A stretch of 64,000 nt of DNA from Flavobacteriales bacterium UBA2306 (GCA_002345565.1 DDVS01000001.1:428712-492711), one strand, 5' to 3'. Numbered from the stretch's first letter, positions 34,536-43,283 are shown. The notes: generated by a model from the sequence alone, not told the origin. Program-made: numbers and translations.

Positions 34536-37500
34536 CTAAGGCTCTACCTGTGTTCTTTGCTCTTGTTTTTCGTTCAGCTTTTTATACTTGAACCAAGCAG
34601 CTATAGACAATATCAACATATAACCTAAACTGATGTAAACCCACAATGGTAATGGAATCGGGTCTCCTTTTGCGTATGAATGTAATCCTGACAGATAGTA
34701 ATTAACACCAAAATAAGTCATCACCATTGAGCAGAACGCAAACATCGTCACCACGTGGAAAGTATATCTACCTCTCAATCCGGGAACTAATCTCATATGG
34801 ATTACAAATGCGTAAATCATAATTGAGATAAATGCCCAAGTTTCTTTCGGGTCCCAGCTCCAGTAACGTCCCCAAGATTCGTTGGCCCAGATTCCGCCTA
34901 AGAAGTTTCCGATTGTTAAGGCTAATAAACCAATATTAAGCGACATTTCACTTACAATGGCTAATTCCTTTAATGTTGTATCGTTATGTCTCTTGAAAGT
35001 CTCTTTATTAGAAATCACATAGAAAATCAATGAAATCATCGCAATCAACATTGACAATGAGAAGAATCCATAACTCGAAGTAATAATAGCAACGTGAACT
35101 ACCAACCAATAAGATTTAAGAACTGGAACCAATGGTGTAATTTGTGGATCCAACGCAGAACCACCGTGAGCAAATCCCATCATAATTACAGCGACCAAGA
35201 ATCCGGCAGCGGGAATCAAGGTATTGGAGTTTCTGTACAAGGCATATCCAGCCGAAATTCCGACCCAAGAGATGAAAATAATCGCTTCATAACCATTACT
35301 CCAAGGCGCGTGACCAGAGATATACCATCTTCCCACCAATCCTAAGAAATGGAAAATATAACCAATCGCACCGATGTAAATCAATGCTTTTATGATTAGA
35401 TTGAGAATTCTATTTGGTTTGAACAATTCTGCAAAACCTAAAACCAACAACAAACCTCCAATAATCGTATAGAAAATCAACAGTTTGAAGTTGATATCTA
35501 ATTTATTCATCAAGACTTCAATTTTAACTTTGGTTTCAGAAGGTACTACATTCTTACCCCATTTTTGTTGGTACTCCTCTACTTTTTTCAGTTCAGCATC
35601 GGCTTTTGCCCAACTTCCGCCTTGAGTTGCCAAAAGTACACTTGATAGATATGGTCCTAAAACAGCCTGCGCATTTTCATCCGCTTCAAAATTGGGCGTC
35701 ATTACAGAATTCCAAGTGTGATTCGGGTCGTTTTTCACAGGAACAGTTCGGAAATATTGATAAGACATAATCCCATTCAATACTTGAACTTTGTCATTTA
35801 ATTTGATAACAGCTTCGTCATATCTTGTTCTCTCAGAGGCTTTTTTACGGAAAGCATCATTATAATCATCTTCCAAAACAAAACGAAGATTTCCATTTTT
35901 ATCCGCTGGGAATAATTTAATCAAACTTGTGAAACCTTCGTCAGTAGCTTTTGTTTTTGCTCTCAGGTCTTTTCCAACTTTACCAGCCGTTTCAATTTTA
36001 ATGATATTCACCTGAGCCCAAAACATCGGGTCAATCGTAGCAGCCAAAAACCATTGGTTCGCATCCAAATCCTGGAATTTGGAACGCAAAGTCAATTTAT
36101 GTAAAATATCAAGTGCCTGTGTGTTGGCTGGAACAATACGACCTTCGTAATTTTGAACCAAAAGAGAACCAAACTTTTCCGCGTGTTCTTTATTGATGGT
36201 AATATTTTTCACCATCTCGTCCGCATCCAAAACCATTGGATTTTTATTTGGAGAAGCTGGTTTTGTTCCGGTAGAATGAGAATGACCTTCGTGACTTCCG
36301 TCTGTTCCGTGCATATCAATCTCCTGAGCATTAAGTCCGAAACTTAATAAAATCACAAGAACAGCCGCTGCTTTTTTCTTACTGATGGTTTTCAACATTT
36401 GGTTCAAGCTCCAGAATCTGGAACCTTTCCAGAACATTGTTACAAACATTCCTAAAAACAAGAATGCATAACCGATATAACTAATCAAAGTTCCCCAGAA
36501 ATCGTGGTTTACAGAAAGAACAGTTCCTTTTCTATCTGGGTCAAAACTCGCTTGGAAAAATCTATAACCTTTATAATTAAGAACGTGATTCATATAGATA
36601 TTGTAAGGCGTTTCTTTTCCCTCGTCCACAATTCTAACGTGAGATTCGTAAGCTGACGGCGAAGAACTTCCCGGATAAGTTTCCATCACAAATTTTTCAA
36701 GTTTAAGTGCAAAAGGCTGTGTGAAATAAATCTTTGGTCCGAAACCTAACATTATATCTAATCCATCCACTTTGATTTGTTTGTAATTATTAGGATTACC
36801 TTTTTCTACAACTAAGTCAACAATTTGTTTTGATTTTGGTCCGGCAACTTCTACTTTCAGCATATCGGGAACATCTTTATCTTTTTGTTTGTCACCTTCG
36901 TAAGCCACCAATTTCCCTCGTTTTGTTCCTTCCGGAATCACTAATTTCAATTGGTCAATCGTATAAAGACTTCTCAAAGCCAAAGGCTGGAATTCATCTT
37001 TCTTAGTCGTTCCGGTTGCCTGAGTTGCCATTGTCATATAAGCTGCGTCAGTTGGTGTTTTGATATAAAGTTGTCCGTCTTTTTTCTGGAATTCAACAGC
37101 ACCTTCGATAGAAGTTCTGTTATAACTTACCAAAGTTCCATTGATATTCTGAACCTCGCCTTCGCCTAAATAAATATTCTGACGACCGCCCATATCGCTG
37201 GTTGAAACAAGATGCAAGAATTCTTTTCCGTTATTATCAACAGTCAAACTATCTTTTTTTCTCTGGATATATTCTAAAGCTTTCACGACAATTTTTTCTT
37301 TTCCAAGGAAATCATAAGTCGCTTGAAAATCGTGATGAAGAGGCGACATCAAATAAGGAACGTCGTGGTAATTCTGCTGTTCTCCTTTTTCTTCGATTTT
37401 GATTTTGAAGAAGTGTTTGTCGGTTACAATTTCGTTATTAGTCTCACCTTCACGGATGTGCATTGTTCCTTCAAAACTGATGTAACGCGTGATCGCACCA

Positions 37501-37772
37501 CCAATAAAAATCAAGATAAAAGCTAAGTGAAAAACCAAAATTGGCCACTTTTCTCTTTTCCAAAGTCTATATCTTCCAATGTTTCCAATGAAGTTTAAAA
37601 TCAATAAAAACATAATGGCTTCAAACCATTTGGCTTCGTAAATTAAGGCTTTTGCAGTAGGCGTTCCATAATCGTTTTCGATAAAAGTAGCAACTGCCAT
37701 AGAAATTGCGAAAGCCAAGAGCAAAACCGCCATCGTTCGCGTAGAAATAAGAATATCCTGAATCTTTTTCAT
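34536..37772 (-). CDS. ccsA: Cytochrome c biogenesis fusion protein (ResB-CcsA type)
   Basis: This 1078-residue protein joins a ResB/CcsB-like part (N-terminal membrane spans, large periplasmic region up to about 430, a further span) with a long periplasmic insert, then a CcsA part with about eight spans. CcsA carries the heme-handling WWD motif WGRYWSWDPKETW. The protein passes heme to the periplasm and attaches it to apocytochromes c (system II). Single-chain CcsBA is normal for Bacteroidota. A short His-rich stretch (HGTDGSHEGHSHSTG) in the middle may bind metal. It is monocistronic. Confidence 0.9.
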   Translation of the reverse strand: MKKIQDILISTRTMAVLLLAFAISMAVATFIENDYGTPTAKALIYEAKWFEAIMFLLILNFIGNIGRYRLWKREKWPILVFHLAFILIFIGGAITRYISFEGTMHIREGETNNEIVTDKHFFKIKIEEKGEQQNYHDVPYLMSPLHHDFQATYDFLGKEKIVVKALEYIQRKKDSLTVDNNGKEFLHLVSTSDMGGRQNIYLGEGEVQNINGTLVSYNRTSIEGAVEFQKKDGQLYIKTPTDAAYMTMATQATGTTKKDEFQPLALRSLYTIDQLKLVIPEGTKRGKLVAYEGDKQKDKDVPDMLKVEVAGPKSKQIVDLVVEKGNPNNYKQIKVDGLDIMLGFGPKIYFTQPFALKLEKFVMETYPGSSSPSAYESHVRIVDEGKETPYNIYMNHVLNYKGYRFFQASFDPDRKGTVLSVNHDFWGTLISYIGYAFLFLGMFVTMFWKGSRFWSLNQMLKTISKKKAAAVLVILLSFGLNAQEIDMHGTDGSHEGHSHSTGTKPASPNKNPMVLDADEMVKNITINKEHAEKFGSLLVQNYEGRIVPANTQALDILHKLTLRSKFQDLDANQWFLAATIDPMFWAQVNIIKIETAGKVGKDLRAKTKATDEGFTSLIKLFPADKNGNLRFVLEDDYNDAFRKKASERTRYDEAVIKLNDKVQVLNGIMSYQYFRTVPVKNDPNHTWNSVMTPNFEADENAQAVLGPYLSSVLLATQGGSWAKADAELKKVEEYQQKWGKNVVPSETKVKIEVLMNKLDINFKLLIFYTIIGGLLLVLGFAELFKPNRILNLIIKALIYIGAIGYIFHFLGLVGRWYISGHAPWSNGYEAIIFISWVGISAGYALYRNSNTLIPAAGFLVAVIMMGFAHGGSALDPQITPLVPVLKSYWLVVHVAIITSSYGFFSLSMLIAMISLIFYVISNKETFKRHNDTTLKELAIVSEMSLNIGLLALTIGNFLGGIWANESWGRYWSWDPKETWAFISIMIYAFVIHMRLVPGLRGRYTFHVVTMFAFCSMVMTYFGVNYYLSGLHSYAKGDPIPLPLWVYISLGYMLILSIAAWFKYKKLNEKQEQRTQVEP

Positions 37773-37791
37773 TCTGAAATTTAATGATGTG

Positions 37792-37799
37792 CAAAAGTA
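37792..37799 (-). promoter_or_regulatory. Promoter -7 element of the ccsBA-type gene
   Basis: The minus strand reads TACTTTTG, a TAnnTTTG match, 19 bases before the start codon. Confidence 0.5.
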
Positions 37800-38021
37800 C
37801 GGAAGATATTTTCTTGATAAAGAAAAAGTAATAAAAAATATTTTATTTTATTTTGGAAAAAAGTAATTTGAAAAAATGAAATGGTACTTATTTTTACAAT
37901 GAGATTTGTCTGGTAGTTTATCGAGATAATGTTAAGGATTATTTTTGTCAAATACACCAACTATTTTTAACCACTTTATCAGGCGTTTATAAATTATATC
38001 TTTTACAAAATGAAGCAAATT
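37800..38021. other. A/T-rich stretch with no visible feature
   Basis: No open frame, repeat or RNA structure is seen. It separates the ccsBA-type promoter from the integrase remnant and may be leftover DNA of the lost element. Confidence 0.5.
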
Positions 38022-38374
38022 TTAAAAATTTGTTGTTTTCAAATCATTTAAAATAGTATTGTCCATTATATGACCGTAAATCTGTGTAGTAGTAATTTTT
38101 GTATGTCCTAAAATCTTTTGTACTGTTTTGAGGTTTGCTCATTTGCAAAGTAAATAATTGGCTGTTGCATGTCTTGCGGAATGGAATGTTATAGGCTTAT
38201 TTACTTTGCTTTCATTTACAATTATGAAGATGTTGATTTATTAATGGTGGGAAATTTGGATATCCACAAATATACGTTTACCATTTAAACGTAACCTAAC
38301 TGAATTGAACCTAAACTATTTTTATCTAATTCATTACTACGGTTAAATATAATGTTAATGAGGGTTTTAGTCAT
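38022..38374 (-). pseudogene. Internally deleted tyrosine recombinase (integrase)
   Basis: On the minus strand an ATG at 38374 opens MTKTLINIIFNRSNELDKNS, the start of the arm-binding domain of Bacteroidota integrases; it runs into TAA, and continues in another frame as KRIFVDIQISHH. After a large deletion the C-terminal catalytic part appears: TFHSARHATANYLL, an in-frame TGA, then VQKILGHTKITTTQIYGHIM with stop at 38022-38024. These hold the H-x-x-R, the L-G-H and the tyrosine of the active site. A full gene would be about 400 residues; only about 110 remain. It lies 163 bp from the CAU tRNA, the likely former target. Confidence 0.85.
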
Positions 38375-38426
38375 TTTTATAGTGTTAATGCACTACAAAA
38401 GTAGGAATAAAAACCGCTAAAAAAGT

Positions 38427-38446
38427 GTTACCGAACAGTTACCGAA
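38427..38446. repeat. Short direct repeat gttaccgaa x2 near the integrase remnant
   Basis: gttaccgaa occurs at 38427-38435 and 38438-38446. It lies between the integrase start and the tRNA, where recombinase-binding sites are usual. Confidence 0.4.
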
Positions 38447-38508
38447 ATATTGATAAATTAATTTATCAAAAAAAAACGTAAACGCTGAAATCAAACGAAA
38501 TAAATAAA

Positions 38509-38535
38509 AAAAACGCCTTAAAAAAGGCGTTTTTG
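38509..38535 (-). terminator. Terminator downstream of the CAU tRNA
   Basis: aaaaacgcctt and aaggcgttttt form a perfect stem with a 5-base loop immediately after the tRNA on the minus strand. Confidence 0.85.
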
Positions 38536-38536
38536 T

Positions 38537-38610
38537 GGTCCCACCTGGGCTCGAACCAGGGACCACCTGATTATGAGTCAGGTGCTCTAACCAACTGAGC
38601 TATAGGACCT
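38537..38610 (-). tRNA. tRNA with CAU anticodon (Met elongator or Ile2)
   Basis: The 74-base cloverleaf on the minus strand has acceptor GGTCCTA / TGGGACC, D loop AGTTGGTTAGA, anticodon loop CTCATAA (CAT) and T loop GGTTCGAGCC. Discriminator is A; CCA is not encoded. A CAT anticodon of this non-initiator shape can be elongator Met or, with lysidine, Ile2; sequence alone does not settle it for me. Its 3' end faces the integrase remnant. Confidence 0.92.
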
Positions 38611-38671
38611 CAAAATTTGGTTAAATTTTGTGAGTGCAAAAATAACAAAATTTCTTTATCTTCCAAATATT

Positions 38672-39070
38672 TCAAGGTTTTTCTTGACACAATTCTACCA
38701 GTACTCCATTGGTAGATTTAGGATGTAGGAAGACAACTAATTTATTATCAGCGCCTTCTTTAGGTTCTTCTGAAATGAAAATAAATCCTTCCTTTTTTAG
38801 TCTCTCAATCTCATTTTGGATGTTTTCTACTCCAAATGCTATATGATGAATACCTTCACCTTTTTTTTCTAGAAATTTTGCAATGGGACTTTCAGGATTT
38901 GTAGCTTCCAAAAGCTCGATTTTGTTTTCTCCAAGTTCGTAAAAAGATGTGGTTACGCCTTCTCTTTCTACAGATTCTTGTTTATAATTTGATTTACCTA
39001 AAAGTCTGGAAAACAAATCATCTGAGTCTGATAAGGATTTTACGGCAATTCCTAAGTGTTCTATTTTCAT
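38672..39070 (-). CDS. mce: Methylmalonyl-CoA epimerase
   Basis: The 132-residue protein is a vicinal-oxygen-chelate fold: KIEHLGIAVKSLSDSDDLF at the start with the first metal histidine, GEGIHHIAFGVENI with the second, and GVLVELCQ with the metal glutamate. It interconverts the (R) and (S) forms of methylmalonyl-CoA in the propionate/succinyl-CoA route. The mutase genes are not in the window. It lies beside the CAU tRNA. Confidence 0.92.
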   Translation of the reverse strand: MKIEHLGIAVKSLSDSDDLFSRLLGKSNYKQESVEREGVTTSFYELGENKIELLEATNPESPIAKFLEKKGEGIHHIAFGVENIQNEIERLKKEGFIFISEEPKEGADNKLVVFLHPKSTNGVLVELCQEKP

Positions 39071-39194
39071 TGTGTTAGTTTTGAATAATCTTCAAATGGT
39101 AAGGCAAAATTGGTTTCGATAACAAATCCCATAGCCCCGATTGACTCTCTTTTTATATTTATCCATTTGAATCGTCGAAACTCGTTCCTCGTTT

Positions 39195-39311
39195 TGCAGT
39201 GGAAATCCTTTTTTGCTTGGACTTCGTTTGCATTTGGACGACAAATCGTGATGCAAAAGAGATTGCAACCCTTCGACAAGCTCAGGATAAACTACAGCGG
39301 GATTAAGCTCC
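39195..39311. repeat. Second copy of the interspersed palindromic element
   Basis: The copy shares the 18-mer ggaaatccttttttgctt (39201-39218) with 11165-11182, and ends with gcgggattaagctcc (39297-39311), as at 58340-58354. It contains cccttcgacaagctcagga, a phrase typical of such elements. The rest of the 343-bp gap (39071-39413) holds no gene. Confidence 0.6.
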
Positions 39312-39413
39312 AAATAAAAAATATAAAATAACTGTTCGACGGAGTCAATAATCTCCTAAAAAAAATTGCCAAAGTAAAATGATATTACTTTGACAATCTA
39401 TATTTTTGATTAA

Positions 39414-40175
39414 TTAAGAATTGAATCCTTCTATAATCTTGGAAAAATCCTCAATTTTTAGTGCTGCACCGCCAATCAAACCTCCGTCAACATCTGGTTG
39501 AGAAAAAATTTCTTTAGCATTGTCCGGTTTCACACTTCCTCCATAAAGGATAGACACTTCGTCAGCAACTTCTTTACCGTATTTGTCAGCAATCAGGCTT
39601 CTGATGTAAGAGTGAACTTCCTGAGCTTGCTCAGCAGTCGCCGTTTCACCGGTTCCGATGGCCCAAACTGGTTCGTAAGCAATGACTACTTTTTTGATTT
39701 CCTCTGCAGATAAAGTGAAAAGCGCCGTTTCTGTCTGGTTTTTAACCACCTCAAAATGTCTTCCTGCTTTTCTTTCTTCTAATTTTTCGCCGTTGCAATA
39801 GATTGGTGTCAAACCTTTATCCAGAAGTGCTTTTACTTTTCTATTGGCGTGGCTGTCGGTTTCTCCGTGGAAAGTTCTTCTCTCGGAATGTGAAACCAAA
39901 CTTCCGTCTGCATCAACAGAAGCCAGCATATCTACAGAAATCTCGCCCGTGTAAGCGCCACTTGGATATTCGGAAACGTCCTGCGCAAAAACACCGACTT
40001 CACCATTTTTGAAAACATCTTTCGCTGCTGTAAGATACAAAGCTGGCGGAGCGATGTAAACCTCGCAGTTTGTGGTGTTATTTTTTTGGTATTCTAAAAG
40101 CTGAGCCATCAATTCCTGAGCTTCAGCATAGGTTTTGTTCATTTTCCAGTTTCCTGCAACAATGTTCTTTCTCAT
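39414..40175 (-). CDS. tpiA: Triosephosphate isomerase
   Basis: The 253-residue protein shows GNWKMNKT with the substrate lysine, VSHSERR with the catalytic histidine, AYEPVWAIGTGETA with the catalytic glutamate, and ILYGGSVKPDN for phosphate binding. It interconverts glyceraldehyde-3-phosphate and dihydroxyacetone phosphate. It is the last gene of the minus-strand group; the TerB-like gene ends 7 bp upstream. Confidence 0.97.
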   Translation of the reverse strand: MRKNIVAGNWKMNKTYAEAQELMAQLLEYQKNNTTNCEVYIAPPALYLTAAKDVFKNGEVGVFAQDVSEYPSGAYTGEISVDMLASVDADGSLVSHSERRTFHGETDSHANRKVKALLDKGLTPIYCNGEKLEERKAGRHFEVVKNQTETALFTLSAEEIKKVVIAYEPVWAIGTGETATAEQAQEVHSYIRSLIADKYGKEVADEVSILYGGSVKPDNAKEIFSQPDVDGGLIGGAALKIEDFSKIIEGFNS

Positions 40176-40182
40176 TATATTT

Positions 40183-40533
40183 TTAATTTAATTTCCAAAG
40201 TTTTTTAAGTAGAATATAGAATTTGTGCTCATCATCGCTTACTTTGTTATCTGCCTTGATGAGGGATTTTGCAAATTGAATAAAGTCTTTTCTTTCTTGT
40301 TCTGTAGAATCTTCTTCAAAACATTGGGCGTGGAATTCAAAATGCTCTTGCCATTGGTCTGAGGTCAATTGAGCAATAATTTCCAGCTCATCGTCCAGAT
40401 TGAGACGGAACGGAAATTCTTCCGCCATATATTCCTGAACTTTAAGACCTTCTTCCGGTTTGATAATGCCGTCTACAGCGGACAAAATCATCAGTAAATG
40501 ATAACCTGCGATAGGTTTATTTGATTTTCTCAT
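40183..40533 (-). CDS. TerB-like helical protein
   Basis: The 116-residue all-helical protein fits the TerB fold with a first acidic motif (LLMILSAVDGIIKPEEGLKV) and a second (SLIKADNKVSDDEHKFYIL). Such pairs bind divalent metal in TerB. The role is not known; TerB-like domains often join kinase-like proteins or phage-response genes. Here it lies 4 bp after a kinase-like gene, which fits that pattern. Confidence 0.75.
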   Translation of the reverse strand: MRKSNKPIAGYHLLMILSAVDGIIKPEEGLKVQEYMAEEFPFRLNLDDELEIIAQLTSDQWQEHFEFHAQCFEEDSTEQERKDFIQFAKSLIKADNKVSDDEHKFYILLKKLWKLN

Positions 40534-40537
40534 TAAT

Positions 40538-41173
40538 TTATTTATAAAAATTGTCTGTAAGATAAAAAATAGTGTCTATGAAGTAAAGAATCCCGTTATT
40601 AATCAAAACATTTTCGTCGTGCAAATCTTCGAAAATCAATCCTAATTCATCATTTTGATAATCATTATTTCTTACGTTACGAAAGTTATTGAACTCCAAA
40701 AAAGATTTTACTTGTTCTAAATCTACAGTTTCATCTGCTTTAACAAATCTTTGCTTCACAACTGCAAATATCTTTTTGTTGATAATTTTGAAGCCTAACA
40801 ATTCATATTTTGTTGAATTGAAAAAATAATTATGAATCAGTAGGCTGTTAAAATAATCTTTCCAAGATGCATAAAATATAGTATCATTCAGTTTAATGAC
40901 ATATTTGTCATCCAATCTATAAACTTTTTGTTCTGCACCTTCTGAAATATAATTTGATTCGGAAATCTCTTCTTTATAAGTAAGATCTTCCGCCTCAATA
41001 ATATGTTTTAGAAAGATTTCTTCTTCACTTTTGACAAGCTTGTTTTGTGAAGAGATTTGGATTGATTCTTCATTTCTTCTAAGGACGTCTTGGATTGTTT
41101 TGATAAGGTTTTTATCGCCAATTTGTCCATTTCCTGTAATGATATTCTGTAATTCATTTTTAATGTTTTTCAT
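40538..41173 (-). CDS. Kinase-like protein, 'polyvalent' protein kinase type
   Basis: The 211-residue protein looks like a small kinase fold: a loop SEGAEQKVYRLDDKYVIKL with a candidate ATP lysine, IFAVVKQRFVKADE as hinge, and LIFEDLHDENVLI as catalytic loop (H-D-x-x-N), then LYFIDTIF with the metal aspartate. Similar domains occur in long polyvalent proteins of phages and mobile elements. Substrate unknown. It sits between a DoxX-type membrane protein gene and a TerB-like gene, 21 and 4 bp apart, in the operon that ends with tpiA. Confidence 0.7.
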   Translation of the reverse strand: MKNIKNELQNIITGNGQIGDKNLIKTIQDVLRRNEESIQISSQNKLVKSEEEIFLKHIIEAEDLTYKEEISESNYISEGAEQKVYRLDDKYVIKLNDTIFYASWKDYFNSLLIHNYFFNSTKYELLGFKIINKKIFAVVKQRFVKADETVDLEQVKSFLEFNNFRNVRNNDYQNDELGLIFEDLHDENVLINNGILYFIDTIFYLTDNFYK

Positions 41174-41194
41174 TCAACGAATTCAAATTTAAGA

Positions 41195-42268
41195 CTATTT
41201 ATCCAAATAATCTTTCGCACTCAGTTTCTCAACCACTTTTCCTTTTTCCAAAATTAATACAAAAGGATTGCTTCTCGCAATAGTTTTAATGGCAATTTCG
41301 TCCATTAGATAATTCGGGATTTGTTTATAGAAATTAGGCTGAGTGCTGATTCCGATAACTTTGGCTTTCTCGGTTAACGCTTTTGTTTCTGCTTTTTTAA
41401 CTAATTCTAAATCGGCTTCTTTTGGTTTGTATGTAAAAACTAAGACAACTCTCGGTTCCTTAAGAATTTCGTCTGTAATTGGATTTCCATTAGTGTCTTC
41501 TACTTTGAACTTCGAGATTTCTGATTCATAGCCTTTTTTCGAAATTTCAGAAGTTGTTTTTCCATCTTCAATTTGCCAATTAGTATCTTTCCAATATTCT
41601 TTAGTAATATAATCGTCCTGATTTACTTTTTTAACTTCGCCGGTTTTCTTGTTTTTTAATGAATAAAATGTTTTGTACTCCGAAGGATTCTGTGCAATTT
41701 TTTGTTTTTCTGAGGCTAAATCTGTTCCTATAACATAAGCTCTGAAATCAATCATCGGTTCGTGTACAATTCCTCGGTACATTACGAAAATCATTACTAA
41801 AACAAAAACACCTAACAAAGGTAATTTGCCAAATCTGACTTTTTCATCTTCTTCTCTTTTTCTATAAAGAAACGCTAATATAATTAATAAAACCAAAAGC
41901 GTAATATCTTTCCAGAATGATTGCCAAGGCGTGAATTTCAAAGCATCTCCGAAACATCCACAATCTGTCACTACATTATAATAAGCGGAATAAAATGTTA
42001 GAAAACCAAAGAAAACACAAAGTATAATTAATGCATAAAGTGTTTCTCTAAGCTTAATTTTCATCAATAACATAAATCCTAGAACCAATTCCAAAACAAC
42101 CACAATAATTGAAAATGCCAAAGCGTATTTTTCCAAAAACGGTAAATTAAAAACAATTGGTGAAAAATATTCTTCGAGTTTGAAAGAAAATCCTTTCAAA
42201 TCAACGGCTTTTACAAATCCGGAAGCTATGAATATTAGAGAAACAATATATCGTAAAACTGCTTTCAT
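41195..42268 (-). CDS. DoxX/MauE-type membrane protein (BT_3928-like)
   Basis: The protein is about 357 residues if the ATG at 42268 is used: MKAVLRYIVSLIFIASGFVK. The 15 residues added by a TTG at 42313 come from a repeat and look spurious. Four membrane spans are followed by a cysteine motif TDCGCFGDALK and a C-terminal thioredoxin-like part (PRVVLVFTYKPKEAD). Families of this plan may pass electrons to periplasmic or membrane thiols. The role is inferred, the family likeness is strong. Confidence 0.82.
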   Translation of the reverse strand: MKAVLRYIVSLIFIASGFVKAVDLKGFSFKLEEYFSPIVFNLPFLEKYALAFSIIVVVLELVLGFMLLMKIKLRETLYALIILCVFFGFLTFYSAYYNVVTDCGCFGDALKFTPWQSFWKDITLLVLLIILAFLYRKREEDEKVRFGKLPLLGVFVLVMIFVMYRGIVHEPMIDFRAYVIGTDLASEKQKIAQNPSEYKTFYSLKNKKTGEVKKVNQDDYITKEYWKDTNWQIEDGKTTSEISKKGYESEISKFKVEDTNGNPITDEILKEPRVVLVFTYKPKEADLELVKKAETKALTEKAKVIGISTQPNFYKQIPNYLMDEIAIKTIARSNPFVLILEKGKVVEKLSAKDYLDK

Positions 42269-42277
42269 AATTTTAGA

Positions 42278-42309
42278 GATGGAAGTTAGAGGATGGAAGT
42301 TGGATGTTG
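42278..42309. repeat. Left inverted repeat flanking the four-helix gene
   Basis: gttagaggatggaagttg (42285-42302) is matched by the inverse caacttccatcttctaac at 42703-42720 at 17 of 18 positions. Confidence 0.7.
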
Positions 42310-42326
42310 ACAATACTATGCATAGA

Positions 42327-42683
42327 TTAATCTTTTAGTTGGTTTCTGAATCCAATAATTTGATTCATTAATTGATATGATTCGTTATATAATTCATTGA
42401 ATTTTTCTTCAGAAATATATTTTCTATTTTTTGCTTTATATAAGCACGTTACTACTTCTGCCAGAGACCGAATTGAAAAACCTAAAAACCTTTTAAACTC
42501 AGGTGTGGATTGTAAAATTGAACCTTCAGAAATATTCAATGCAATAGAATCCACTGCTCTTCTTATTTGAGAAGCCAAATTAAACATTTCATCTTTTGGA
42601 AAATCTTTGGAAATTAGAAATATCTCTTCTCCAAAATCCATCGACTTTTGCCAAATAATTAATTTTTCAAATTTAAAACTCAT
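42327..42683 (-). CDS. Four-helix bundle protein (S23/IVP family)
   Basis: The 118-residue protein reads FEKLIIWQKSMDFGEEIF, LASQIRRAVDSIALNISEGS and FLGFSIRSLAEVVTCL, which is the pattern of the family first seen in 23S rRNA intervening sequences. It forms a pentameric four-helix bundle in structures of relatives. Function is unknown; nucleic-acid binding is proposed. Here it is a stand-alone gene between two genes of an operon, bounded by inverted repeats at 42278-42309 and 42703-42734, as if inserted as a unit. Confidence 0.88.
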   Translation of the reverse strand: MSFKFEKLIIWQKSMDFGEEIFLISKDFPKDEMFNLASQIRRAVDSIALNISEGSILQSTPEFKRFLGFSIRSLAEVVTCLYKAKNRKYISEEKFNELYNESYQLMNQIIGFRNQLKD

Positions 42684-42702
42684 CGTTAGACATTATTTTG
42701 TA

Positions 42703-42734
42703 CAACTTCCATCTTCTAACCTCCGACTTCCATC
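42703..42734. repeat. Right inverted repeat flanking the four-helix gene
   Basis: The right arm overlaps the end of the NMAD1 gene: the last residues MEVGG and the stop at 42716-42718 lie within it. Confidence 0.7.
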
Positions 42735-43258
42735 TTTATAAGACAGAAAACAGCATAATTCAGCATATCAAAATAGTTGGCATCCAAACCTTCCGACACC
42801 AAAGTTTTTCCTTGATTATCTTCTATTTGTTTAGTTCTCAATACTTTTTGGTAAATCAAATCTGTGATAGACGAAATTCTCATATCTCGCCACGCTTCGC
42901 CGTAATCGTGATTTTTGCGTTCCATTAATTCTTTTGCTTTTTGCGCATAAGAATCATAAAGGCTAATAATTTCTTCCGGATTGGCATTCAGTTCATCGGA
43001 AAAACCTTTCTCCAGCTGAATCAATCCAATAATCGAGTAATTGATAATCGCGATAAACTCATCTTCCTCGCTTTCATCAACCATTTTCACATCCGTCATT
43101 TGTAATGTTCTGATTCTGCTAACTTTAATATAGATTTGATCTGTGATAGAACTTGGACGGAGAACACGCCAAGCGGTTCCATAGTCTTTCATTTTCTTTT
43201 GAAAAAGGTCTCTACAAGCCTTGATAACGTCGTCAAACTGGGCGGAAGTATTGTGCAT
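42716..43258 (-). CDS. NMAD1 (DUF1599) protein
   Basis: The 180-residue protein has an internal duplication: FQKKMKDYGTAWRVLRPSSI and ELMERKNHDYGEAWRDMRIS share the K/D-Y-G-x-A-W-R-x-x-R pattern, each followed by a Y-x-K segment (IYIKVSRIRTLQ, IYQKVLRTKQIE). This is the 'nucleotide modification associated domain 1' family. A link with nucleotide metabolism is suggested by the name only. It heads the operon, with a TAnnTTTG box at 43276-43283. Its last five residues come from the inverted repeat, so its native end may have been altered by insertion. Confidence 0.88.
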   Translation of the reverse strand: MHNTSAQFDDVIKACRDLFQKKMKDYGTAWRVLRPSSITDQIYIKVSRIRTLQMTDVKMVDESEEDEFIAIINYSIIGLIQLEKGFSDELNANPEEIISLYDSYAQKAKELMERKNHDYGEAWRDMRISSITDLIYQKVLRTKQIEDNQGKTLVSEGLDANYFDMLNYAVFCLIKMEVGG

Positions 43259-43275
43259 AAATCTGTCTAATTGGT

Positions 43276-43283
43276 CAAAGATA
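43276..43283 (-). promoter_or_regulatory. Promoter -7 element of the NMAD1-to-tpiA operon
   Basis: The minus strand reads TATCTTTG, a TAnnTTTG match, 17 bases before the start codon. Confidence 0.55.

Noticed and set aside
42268..42313. Longer start (TTG at 42313) for the DoxX-type protein
   Set aside because: The extra residues are translated from the inverted repeat; the ATG at 42268 directly precedes the first membrane span.
42327..42683. Diversity-generating retroelement accessory gene (Avd)
   Set aside because: The fold is related, but there is no reverse transcriptase, template repeat or variable target gene nearby.
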